From NCBI GenBank assembly GCA_902490735.1, contig CABUFC010000002.1, positions 62,001 to 126,000 of the forward strand: a stretch of DNA of 64,000 bases, written 5' to 3'. Positions 18,407 to 25,315 of the stretch are shown piece after piece. Numbering within the stretch: the first letter of the stretch is position 1; each line of letters begins with the position of its first letter. The position numbers were made by a program, and so were the translations under genes. Source of the stretch: an uncultured Oscillospiraceae bacterium (GTDB lineage Bacteria > Bacillota > Clostridia > Oscillospirales > Acutalibacteraceae). A model generated the notes under the pieces. That model did no database searches. It saw only the letters and a list, made by a program, of their open reading frames with translations, and had not been told where the DNA came from.

Positions 18407-18796
18407 ATGAAAAATAAAGAATTACCAACAAAACTAGCGCAAAATCTTTATAAGCTTCGTAAATCTATGGGACTTACTCAAAAGCAGGTAGCGGATGCCG
18501 TCGGCATAAAACGTTCTACCTATGCTTATTATGAGCGCGGCACAATGCCGAGCATAGAGCTTATTGAGAAGTTTGCCCAAATCTTTAATGTTTCGGCTTC
18601 TTATATTGTTTTTCCCGAGGATATTGATAGAAGTGACAGAAGTTCATTAAGCGACGGATACGAGCCCGGCACAATGGGATTTTCCACTTTGTCCGAAATA
18701 GAACAGGGATTAATTCTTAAATTCAGACTATTAAGCCCTGAATGTAAACAAGAGCTTGATACTATTATAGATGAATTATTATCACGTTCGGAGTAG
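18407..18796 (+). CDS. Xre/Cro-type helix-turn-helix regulator
   Basis: 129 residues from the ATG at 18407, which has GGAGG five bases upstream; the longer in-frame TTG overlaps that site. Residues 8-65 are a lambda-repressor-like fold: LAQNLYKLRKSMGLTQKQVADAVGIKRSTYAYYERGTMP with the recognition helix in the KRSTYAYYE part. The C-terminal 60 residues are acidic and helical (ILKFRLLSPECKQELDTIIDELL), perhaps for dimerisation. No partner gene is adjacent on this strand, so its targets are unknown. Confidence 0.85.
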   Translation: MKNKELPTKLAQNLYKLRKSMGLTQKQVADAVGIKRSTYAYYERGTMPSIELIEKFAQIFNVSASYIVFPEDIDRSDRSSLSDGYEPGTMGFSTLSEIEQGLILKFRLLSPECKQELDTIIDELLSRSE

Positions 18797-18810
18797 TTTT
18801 TAAATATTAT

Positions 18811-18840
18811 TGGCGGCAAATTTTTGCCGCCATTTTTTTA
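18811..18840. terminator. Bidirectional terminator between the Xre and SGNH hydrolase genes
   Basis: TGGCGGCAAA and TTTGCCGCCA form a perfect stem followed by a T-run on the plus strand. The stop codon of the converging SGNH hydrolase gene (18838-18840) lies inside the T-run. Confidence 0.85.
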
Positions 18841-19479
18841 TTTTATAGTATTAAATACCTTTATCCATTCGCGCTTTATAAGCTCGTGCCCCATGGCCGT
18901 TGGGTGTACCCCGTCAATCGTCCAATAGGTGCTCGGAGCCTTGCTTAAAGCATCGTCAAATATTTTTTGCAACCTAATAAAAGGCAAATTGTACTTTTCT
19001 GCTACTTTAGCTGCCGCTTTGGCATGTTCGTAAACATCGGCAGAAAAACGGTCAAAATAATCAGGTTTCTCTTCTGTACTGTCTGTTGCCGAGCCGTGTA
19101 AAACATATGGTTCAAGAAGAATGATTTTAATATTCGGAAGCTGTTCGTAAATTTCGTCAAGAAGCATGCAGTAAAGCTTTTCATACTTGTTTGCAGGTAC
19201 GCCGTTTTGACGGTCTAACTCGTGCCAGGTATCATTAACACCTACTAAAAGGCTCATGTAGTCAGGTTTTAAATTTAGAATGTCGCATTTAATGCGAGCG
19301 TACACATCCGAAATACGGTTGCCGCTGATACCACGGTTAAAAAACACGTATTCGCCCGGAAATTCCGCGCCTAATTCGCCTTTTACCATAGTTGCGTATC
19401 CATGGCCCGAAAAATTATCGTTATTATAATCTCTTCTGGCGTCGGTAATAGAATCGCCTTGAAATAATATGGTTTTCAA
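18838..19479 (-). CDS. Intracellular SGNH/GDSL hydrolase
   Basis: 213 residues with a TTG start at 19479 behind GGAGGG. All four SGNH blocks are intact: QGDSITDARRD (nucleophile Ser), RGISGNRISD (Gly), LVGVNDTW (Asn) and DGVHPTAMGHELI (Asp/His). There is no signal peptide, so it acts in the cytoplasm, most likely as an esterase or deacetylase of acetylated sugars. Its intact catalytic set contrasts with the degenerate SGNH domains of the two giant secreted proteins at 28-38 kb. It has its own promoter, back to back with the GntR operon. Confidence 0.88.
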   Translation of the reverse strand: MKTILFQGDSITDARRDYNNDNFSGHGYATMVKGELGAEFPGEYVFFNRGISGNRISDVYARIKCDILNLKPDYMSLLVGVNDTWHELDRQNGVPANKYEKLYCMLLDEIYEQLPNIKIILLEPYVLHGSATDSTEEKPDYFDRFSADVYEHAKAAAKVAEKYNLPFIRLQKIFDDALSKAPSTYWTIDGVHPTAMGHELIKREWIKVFNTIK

Positions 19480-19504
19480 TATAACACCCTCCGTAATTCA
19501 GCAT

Positions 19505-19530
19505 TCCGGCGGTGGAATACCACCGCCGGA
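19505..19530 (-). promoter_or_regulatory. GC-rich perfect dyad at the predicted 5' end of the SGNH hydrolase mRNA
   Basis: Eleven-base arms TCCGGCGGTGG and CCACCGCCGGA surround a 4-base loop. The predicted transcription start of the gene (about 19528) falls in the outer arm. It has no T-run on either strand, so it is not a normal terminator; it may be an operator or an mRNA-stabilising 5' hairpin. Confidence 0.6.
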
Positions 19531-19534
19531 GGTT

Positions 19535-19563
19535 ATTATATCATGTTAAAAAATCAATTGCAA
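19535..19563 (-). promoter_or_regulatory. Promoter of the SGNH hydrolase gene
   Basis: Read on the minus strand, TTGCAA (19558-19563) and TATAAT (19535-19540) have a 17-base spacer. Its -35 box is 12 bases from the -35 box of the divergent GntR promoter. Confidence 0.7.
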
Positions 19564-19575
19564 TATAAAAAGTTC

Positions 19576-19604
19576 TTGACATATAAGTTTTATTAGGGTA
19601 TACT
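19576..19604 (+). promoter_or_regulatory. Promoter of the GntR-ABC operon
   Basis: Consensus TTGACA at 19576-19581 and TATACT at 19599-19604, 17-base spacer. The near-perfect match suggests strong expression unless repressed. Confidence 0.85.
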
Positions 19605-19609
19605 ACAAG

Positions 19610-19630
19610 TGTACTAACAGTTATAGTACA
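19610..19630 (+). promoter_or_regulatory. Probable GntR (YtrA-type) operator
   Basis: TGTACT and AGTACA form a perfect inverted repeat with a 9-base spacer, centred just downstream of the expected transcription start. The position and the neighbouring regulator gene suggest autorepression. Confidence 0.7.
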
Positions 19631-19648
19631 GATGTGCGAGGTGATTTA

Positions 19649-20041
19649 ATGATACAAATAGATTGGAAGAGTGGTGTACCTGCATACGAACAGATTGTCG
19701 ATTCGATAATAAAACTTATTGCCGCCAAAGCTTTTAAAGAGGGCGATAAGCTGCCAAGTGTGCGATCACTTGCTTGCAAAATGGGAATAAACCCCAATAC
19801 CGTGCAAAAAGCGTATATAATCTTGGAAGCACGCGGCATAACCTATTCTGTTAAGGGCAAGGGTATTTTTATTGCTGAAAATGCGGGTGCTTATAAGCAA
19901 ATCCAAGCCGACGCAATCCAAAAAATAAAAGAAGCAATTACCTATGCCAAGCTTGTGGGGGTTGCAAAAAACGAGATAAATGCAAGCATTAAATCTATGT
20001 TAGAGGAGGATGAATATGATATCAGCACAAAGCCTGAGTAA
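19649..20041 (+). CDS. GntR family regulator, YtrA type
   Basis: 130 residues from the ATG at 19649 (GAGGTG just upstream; a GTG at 19634 is the less likely alternative). Residues 6-75 are the GntR winged helix: PAYEQIVDSIIKLIAAKAFKEGDKLPSVRSLA and MGINPNTVQKAYIILEARG, the latter the recognition helix. The C-terminal tail is short and helical as in YtrA, too small to bind a large ligand. It overlaps the ABC ATPase gene by about 26 bases and is expected to repress its own operon through the dyad at 19610-19630. Confidence 0.9.
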   Translation: MIQIDWKSGVPAYEQIVDSIIKLIAAKAFKEGDKLPSVRSLACKMGINPNTVQKAYIILEARGITYSVKGKGIFIAENAGAYKQIQADAIQKIKEAITYAKLVGVAKNEINASIKSMLEEDEYDISTKPE

Positions 20042-20915
20042 AAATTTTGATTCCGTACAGGCACTGTCAAAACTTAATTTAAAAATAAAAGAAGGCCAAG
20101 TCTTTGGGCTAATAGGCTCAAACGGCAGCGGGAAAAGCACACTTTTAAGAATAATCGCCGGAGTGTATAAGCAGGACAGCGGAAAAATGTTAATAGACGA
20201 TCAGCCGGCGTATGATAATCCTGCGCTTAAACATAAAGTTTTCTTTTTAAGCGATACCGCATTTTTTTTAAACGGGTCAACACTGATGGAAATGGCGCTG
20301 TTTTACGAGCAGATATATCCTGATTTTTCAATGGAAAGATTTTATGAGATGAATAAAATTTTTCCTATAAATCCTGCTGTGGCAATCGGTAAAATGTCTA
20401 AAGGTATGCAGAGGCAGGCGGCGCTTATTTTAGCTTTTTCCGCAAGGCCTAAATATCTGCTTTTAGACGAAGCTTTTGACGGACTTGACCCTGTAATGCG
20501 TGAGTCACTAAAAAGAATAATCGCTAAAGACGTATCCTCGCGGAATATGACAGTTATAATTTCATCTCACAATCTTCGCGAGCTTGAGGATATGTGCGAC
20601 TGTATGGGTTTACTTCACAATGGTAAAATAGTTTATACCGACAGCATTGATTCGATGAAAAATTATATGCATAAAATTCAGGTTGGTTTTTCAACTCCAA
20701 AAACCAAAGAGGATTTTGATCTTAAAGATATAATTCATTTTGACAGTATAGGTTCGGTCATAAGCATAGTTGTAAAAGGTGACTTAAGTGAAATTTCAGA
20801 AAAAATAAAAGCTATGAACCCTCTGTTTATTGATGTATTAACCCCAACTTTAGAGCAATTATTTATTTATGAATTAGGAGGTCTTGGATATGATGTCGCA
20901 GAAATCACAGAATAG
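20016..20915 (+). CDS. ABC transporter ATP-binding protein (YtrB-like)
   Basis: 299 residues from the ATG at 20016, seven bases after GGAGG; a closer ATG at 20010 is in frame. Walker A GSNGSGKST is near residue 36, the signature appears as variant KMSKGMQRQ, Walker B as YLLLDEAFDGLD, and the switch His as SSHNLRE. The C-terminal 80 residues are a regulatory extension. It starts inside the gntR gene and its end overlaps the permease gene, so the three are translationally coupled. YtrA-regulated exporters in other Firmicutes respond to cell-wall-active antibiotics; the signal here is unknown. Confidence 0.9.
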   Translation: MISAQSLSKNFDSVQALSKLNLKIKEGQVFGLIGSNGSGKSTLLRIIAGVYKQDSGKMLIDDQPAYDNPALKHKVFFLSDTAFFLNGSTLMEMALFYEQIYPDFSMERFYEMNKIFPINPAVAIGKMSKGMQRQAALILAFSARPKYLLLDEAFDGLDPVMRESLKRIIAKDVSSRNMTVIISSHNLRELEDMCDCMGLLHNGKIVYTDSIDSMKNYMHKIQVGFSTPKTKEDFDLKDIIHFDSIGSVISIVVKGDLSEISEKIKAMNPLFIDVLTPTLEQLFIYELGGLGYDVAEITE

Positions 20916-22650
20916 TTTTTCACGAACTTTAACGCATTTTAGGCTAACGTTTAAACAGGATCTTCCGATGATAATAATAGCAAGCGTTATTTCACTGCTG
21001 ATTATGCCTGTACAAAATATCGTTAACGAACTTAAAGAGGGCTTTGGACCTCAGTCGGCGATTATTTTTGCGTTGTCGGTTATAACGGTAATTATTACAG
21101 GAGTTGTAAATCTTGGATTTTTACATTCTAAAAATTCTTCGGATTTTTATTTTTCGCTTCCTGTAAAACGCTCTGAGCTTTATATCGCAAAGATATTAGC
21201 TTCCTTTGTTTCAGGGATTATTCCTTTATTCGTGTCGATAGCGGCAACTTCGGTTTATATATTGGCGGCGGTTAAGAATTTAAATCTAATAAACAGTCTT
21301 TTAAGCTTTTTTGGTATAGTGATATTAATAGACGCGATGGTAATAATAATAGGCGGTTTTTTTATGCTGTTTACGGGAAGAACCTTCGATGCCATCGTTA
21401 CCGCTTTGACATTCTGCTTCGGGTTTTCCGCAATAATGTTGTTTGGCATGCTTTTTGCGCGTGAAGCCCTTTACGGATCTACCGAAGAGATAATTAAATA
21501 TCCGTTGATTGGCGGACTGTCCCCGATAGTAAGCTTTATTATTGTTGTCATGTCTTTTTTGCCGGAAGGCGAGCCAATACTTGGAATGAGCACCGTTTTA
21601 ACATATATAATCGTGTGGGCGGCAATATCCATAATATTATTAATATTAAGCATAATTTATGTTAAAAGGCGCCGCACCGAAAAAGCAGGCGAAGCCTATT
21701 CTGAAAAGATCATGCCGATTATTACCTGTGCTATAAGCAGCATTGTGTCCGCTTTTGTATTTGGTCTCTTGTTCAGCGGATTTGCATTTTTTAACAAGGT
21801 TTTCTTTGTTTTTTGCATTGCGGGCGGAATAATTTCGGCTATCATTACCGAGGCAATTATTAATAGAAACTTTAAAAAGACAGCTAAAGGTGCACTTATC
21901 GGCGCCGTTTGCGCGGCAATTTGCATTTCGTACAGCATTATTCTGGAAAGCGATGTAATAAATTACGTGCACTATCAGCCATCGGTTTCCGAGATTGCAA
22001 GTGCGGAGTTTTCATACGACGGCAACAACGAAATTCAAAACTTTAACCGATATGCCACTACAGAGCTTAAGAATACCGCAAATATTGAAAAATTGCTTAG
22101 TATTCAAAGACAAGTAATTGATGCGCACGAAAAAGAGCAAAACAGTTATAATAATTTTGCAAACGTTGATTATTATGAATACCGCGAGTTGTCAATGATA
22201 TATACGCTTAAAAATGGAGTTAAAGTTAAACGCACGTATGGTATTGACAGCAGTATAGCAGACGAAATGATTTGGTCGATTTATAAGTCCAACGAAGGTT
22301 TAAATAAATATACAATCAAAAACAAATCAAAAAGTGAAGAAATAACATTAAGGCTTGGAATTTATACCGAACAAGCCATTATAGTTAAAGAAAGCGTAGC
22401 TAAAAAAATATTTGACACATATATTTCAGACCTTCATGATATTGCCGTCGAGAACAAGCCCATGCCGGAATCTGAAATTTCCACTTATCTTACAATTGAG
22501 AATTTTAAAATTGAATTTTCGGATCCGATTTTCGGGCCAAGTGAAGACGATTGCAGCTTGTATATTACATCGCACCATACAAAAACCATTGAGCTTCTAA
22601 ACGGCTTAGGGTTGGATGTTCAAAAAGCATTAAGTGATGATAACAAATAA
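20890..22650 (+). CDS. ABC transporter permease with a C-terminal extracytoplasmic-type region
   Basis: 586 residues from the ATG at 20890, which has AGGAGG eight bases upstream. The first 355 residues hold about nine or ten hydrophobic segments, with the segment KNSSDFYFSLPVKRSELYIAKI typical of ABC-2-type permeases. The last 220 residues are soluble and begin right after a helix (AAICISYSIILESD), so they probably face outside. Similar two-part permeases pair with YtrA-type regulators in Clostridia. The cargo is unknown; peptide antibiotic export or resistance is an inference from the regulator type. Confidence 0.8.
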   Translation: MMSQKSQNSFSRTLTHFRLTFKQDLPMIIIASVISLLIMPVQNIVNELKEGFGPQSAIIFALSVITVIITGVVNLGFLHSKNSSDFYFSLPVKRSELYIAKILASFVSGIIPLFVSIAATSVYILAAVKNLNLINSLLSFFGIVILIDAMVIIIGGFFMLFTGRTFDAIVTALTFCFGFSAIMLFGMLFAREALYGSTEEIIKYPLIGGLSPIVSFIIVVMSFLPEGEPILGMSTVLTYIIVWAAISIILLILSIIYVKRRRTEKAGEAYSEKIMPIITCAISSIVSAFVFGLLFSGFAFFNKVFFVFCIAGGIISAIITEAIINRNFKKTAKGALIGAVCAAICISYSIILESDVINYVHYQPSVSEIASAEFSYDGNNEIQNFNRYATTELKNTANIEKLLSIQRQVIDAHEKEQNSYNNFANVDYYEYRELSMIYTLKNGVKVKRTYGIDSSIADEMIWSIYKSNEGLNKYTIKNKSKSEEITLRLGIYTEQAIIVKESVAKKIFDTYISDLHDIAVENKPMPESEISTYLTIENFKIEFSDPIFGPSEDDCSLYITSHHTKTIELLNGLGLDVQKALSDDNK

Positions 22651-22653
22651 AAA

Positions 22654-22691
22654 ACCGGTACTTGGTTTTCCAAGTACCGATTTTATTTTAA
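22654..22691. terminator. Terminator between the ABC operon and pgeF
   Basis: CGGTACTTGG and CCAAGTACCG form a perfect 10-base stem with loop TTTT, followed by a T-rich stretch. The converging pgeF gene ends within its tail. Confidence 0.85.
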
Positions 22692-23504
22692 ACAAATTAT
22701 TGCACAGTTATTGCCACGGTTGCCGCCGGTTGCTCTGTGTGAATGAAAAATGTGCGAATTGCAGTTTGTGCACCAGTCTGATATTTCAATATTTTCATTC
22801 GGCACGCCGGCTAAAACCAGTATTTGCCTGTTAAGCTCCTTTAAGTTAAGCTGGTATTTGCCCGAAATTTTCCTTGTAAAAACCATATTAAAATCAATTC
22901 CGTCAATTTGCCGCACTCTGTCAATAACTGTATCGTCCACTTCGTAGCAATTCATGCAAATGCTTGGTGCTATAGCAACCAAAATATCCTTGGCATTGCT
23001 TTCAAAATCTGTTTGCATACGCTCTATCGTTAGCCTTGCAATTTCGCCTACCGTGCCACGCCAGCCACCATGGGAAGCGGCGATAACCTTATTTTTACTG
23101 TCGTAAAAAAGAAGCGGCACACAATCTGCAAATTGGGTTACAAGACCAACACCTTTTATATTTGTAATTAGCCCATCAACGTCGTTGTAGTCTAAAGGCT
23201 TTACAATGCCTTTACCAATATCATTATTTGTCACGGTTTTAATATTTACGGTGTGCGTCTGTTTTGAAAATACAAGCTTTTTATAATCAATTTGAAGTTC
23301 ATCGGTTATTCGTTTAAAATTTTCAATCACTGCGCTTTGTTCGTCACCGTTCGAAAATGACATATTCATCGAAGCGTATTTCCCGCGGCTTACACCGCCA
23401 ATTCGTGTGGTAAATGCCGCAGTAACTTCGCAGTGATTTTTAAAGATAGGGAATTCAACGTATTTTACAGATCGCCCCGAAAGACTATTAATATCGCATT
23501 TCAT
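22683..23504 (-). CDS. pgeF: Multicopper-oxidase-like laccase domain protein YfiH/YlmD (PgeF)
   Basis: 273 residues. The DUF152 fold binds zinc and has been described as a purine nucleoside phosphorylase/adenosine deaminase and as a peptidoglycan editing factor. The metal site residues are visible: FSKQTHT (His), QFADCVPLLFYD (Cys) and ASHGGWRGT (His). The closing SHIFHSHRATGGNRGNN motif is also present. It lies 3 bases downstream of the lipoprotein gene, in one operon. In Bacillus the homologue ylmD sits downstream of sigG; here it is also close to sigG but on the opposite strand. Confidence 0.92.
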   Translation of the reverse strand: MKCDINSLSGRSVKYVEFPIFKNHCEVTAAFTTRIGGVSRGKYASMNMSFSNGDEQSAVIENFKRITDELQIDYKKLVFSKQTHTVNIKTVTNNDIGKGIVKPLDYNDVDGLITNIKGVGLVTQFADCVPLLFYDSKNKVIAASHGGWRGTVGEIARLTIERMQTDFESNAKDILVAIAPSICMNCYEVDDTVIDRVRQIDGIDFNMVFTRKISGKYQLNLKELNRQILVLAGVPNENIEISDWCTNCNSHIFHSHRATGGNRGNNCAIICLK

Positions 23505-23507
23505 ATT

Positions 23508-24401
23508 TTAACCCTTATAATTTATTTTTTCGCCATCGCTTAAAAAAACAATATCTCCGTTTTTGTCCGTCCTATAATACTTTATGTCAAGCGCATTTAA
23601 ATTATCAATAGTTTCGGTATGAGGATGTCCGTACTTATTGCCTTTTCCACATGAGATTACTGCAAATTGCGGGTTTACAGCCCGTAAAAACTGAATTGTA
23701 GACGAGCTGTGACTTCCGTGATGACCGACCTTTAAAACGTCTGCGGATACATTATAATCTAAAAGCTCCTCTTCAACTTCGCTTTCTGCATCTCCCATGA
23801 ACAAAAAGGATGTATCACCAAAAATAAGCTTGATTACAACCGAATAATTATTAAGCCCTTCGTTTTCATCGTGCAAAGGTGCAAGGCATTCTGCCGTATA
23901 TTCGCCTTCGGAAAACAGGGTCATTCCGGCTTTCGCGGCAGAAATTTTAAGGCCTTTTCCTTTTACCGCTTCCAAAAAACGCTCGTAGGTTTTTGTGGTG
24001 GGCGTGTCCTTATATGCTATTTTCGGAGCAAATATTTTTCCTATTTCAAAATTATTAATTATATAATCCATGCTGCCAATATGATCTGCATGCGGGTGAG
24101 AAGCAACCAGATAATCTATTTTTGAAACGCCCGCAGCCTTAATTTTATCGGCTATAATTTTGCCGATGCCGTTTTCACCGGCATCTATTAACATGCTTTT
24201 TCCGTCCGGCAGCACAACAAGTTCGCAGTCGCCTTGACCAACATCAAAAAAGTAAGCTTTAAGCCCGGCATTATCGGATACCGCCGGTTCGACAGACGAC
24301 GAGCCCTCAACAGACGAATTTGCAGTCGAAGGCAAAATCCGGCATCCGGTCATACTAAGACACAGTATTAAAGCAAGTATTATTGTTATTATTCTTTTCA
24401 T
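23508..24401 (-). CDS. Secreted lipoprotein with a ComEC-like metallo-beta-lactamase domain
   Basis: 297 residues from the ATG at 24401. A signal peptide ends in a lipobox (LSMTGC), then a Ser/Glu-rich linker, then from about residue 48 a metallo-beta-lactamase fold: FFDVGQGDCELVV, the metal motif ASHPHADHIGS, FMGDAESEVEE and VGHHGSHSS. The fold matches the extracellular domain of ComEC and similar stand-alone proteins; those that are active are nucleases or phosphodiesterases. DNA or nucleotide scavenging outside the cell is a reasonable guess. No ribosome site precedes the ATG (see the promoter entry). Confidence 0.85.
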   Translation of the reverse strand: MKRIITIILALILCLSMTGCRILPSTANSSVEGSSSVEPAVSDNAGLKAYFFDVGQGDCELVVLPDGKSMLIDAGENGIGKIIADKIKAAGVSKIDYLVASHPHADHIGSMDYIINNFEIGKIFAPKIAYKDTPTTKTYERFLEAVKGKGLKISAAKAGMTLFSEGEYTAECLAPLHDENEGLNNYSVVIKLIFGDTSFLFMGDAESEVEEELLDYNVSADVLKVGHHGSHSSSTIQFLRAVNPQFAVISCGKGNKYGHPHTETIDNLNALDIKYYRTDKNGDIVFLSDGEKINYKG

Positions 24402-24407
24402 AACCAA

Positions 24408-24436
24408 ATTATACCATACAAATATTTTTTATTCAA
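24408..24436 (-). promoter_or_regulatory. Promoter giving an apparently leaderless lipoprotein mRNA
   Basis: On the minus strand TTGAAT (24431-24436) and TATAAT (24408-24413) are 17 bases apart. Only six bases separate the -10 box from the ATG at 24401, so transcription should begin at or next to the A of the start codon. Confidence 0.7.
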
Positions 24437-24468
24437 TCTTATTAAAATGATTTTTTCTTAGACTTTTT

Positions 24469-24478
24469 GGCAAAAATA
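24469..24478 (+). promoter_or_regulatory. Possible sigma-F-type -10 element ahead of sigG
   Basis: GGCAAAAATA fits the forespore consensus GGNNANAMTR at every constrained base. A clear GYATA -35 element is not present at the right distance (GATTT is found). In Bacillus sigG is transcribed by sigma F. Confidence 0.35.
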
Positions 24479-24520
24479 ATTTTAAAAGAGTATCGCACTA
24501 TGCTTAAGGAGAAGATTTTT

Positions 24521-25285
24521 TTGCAGTACAATAAGGTTGAAATATGCGGAGTAGATACAAGCAAACTTGTAGTTTTAAAGGAAAAAGAAAAAATTACACT
24601 GATAACCGAGCTTAGAAAAGGCAATGAATCGGCAAGAGACAAGCTAATAGAAGGAAATTTGCGCCTTGTGCTGTCTGTGGTTCAGCGGTTTAAAAACAGG
24701 GGCGAGGCGCCGGACGATCTTTTCCAAATTGGTACAATCGGTCTTATAAAAGCGATAGATAATTTTGATGTTTCGCAAAACGTGCGTTTTTCCACCTACG
24801 CAGTGCCGATGATTATAGGAGAAATAAGGCGGTTTTTAAGGGACAACAGTCCTATTCGAGTTAGCCGTTCAATAAAAGATTTAGCCTATCGTACTATGAA
24901 AGCTAAAGAAGATTTTATAAATACCGAAAAGAGAGAGCCGACAGTTACAGAGCTAAGCGATAGAATGCACGAGGATCGCACAAATATAGTTATGGCGCTT
25001 GAAAGCATAGTATCACCCATGTCTATATACGAACCCGTTTATTCCGATTCGGAAGACAGCCTTTATGTTCTTGACCAACTCGGCGACCGCAACGAAGAAC
25101 AAAACTGGCTTGATGAAATATTCTTAAAAGAGGTTATAAAATCACTGTCCGACAGAGAACAAAAAATAGTAAAGCTTCGCTTTTTAGAGGGCAAAACGCA
25201 AATGGAAGTATCCCGCGAGGTAGGAATTTCTCAAGCGCAGGTATCGCGCCTGGAGAAAGGCGTAATCAAACGCATCAGAAGTTAA
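24521..25285 (+). CDS. sigG: RNA polymerase sporulation sigma factor G
   Basis: 254 residues, starting with TTG at 24521 nine bases after AAGGAG; earlier in-frame ATGs would add residues absent from the family. The N-terminus NKVEICGVDTSKL is diagnostic of sigma G. Region 2 follows (NLRLVLSVVQRFKNRG, DDLFQIGTIGLIKAIDNFD, FSTYAVPMIIGEIRRFLRD), then region 3, then region 4 with the helix-turn-helix TQMEVSREVGISQAQVSRLEKG. Sigma G drives late forespore genes, so the organism is an endospore former or recently was. spoIIGA and sigE, which precede sigG in many relatives, are not here. Confidence 0.96.
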   Translation: MQYNKVEICGVDTSKLVVLKEKEKITLITELRKGNESARDKLIEGNLRLVLSVVQRFKNRGEAPDDLFQIGTIGLIKAIDNFDVSQNVRFSTYAVPMIIGEIRRFLRDNSPIRVSRSIKDLAYRTMKAKEDFINTEKREPTVTELSDRMHEDRTNIVMALESIVSPMSIYEPVYSDSEDSLYVLDQLGDRNEEQNWLDEIFLKEVIKSLSDREQKIVKLRFLEGKTQMEVSREVGISQAQVSRLEKGVIKRIRS

Positions 25286-25315
25286 AAAACGCATCCATAT
25301 GGATGCGTTTTTTTA
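25284..25315. terminator. Bidirectional terminator between sigG and pnp
   Basis: AAAAAACGCATCC ATAT GGATGCGTTTTTT is a perfect palindrome with A- and T-runs, serving both converging genes. Confidence 0.92.
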
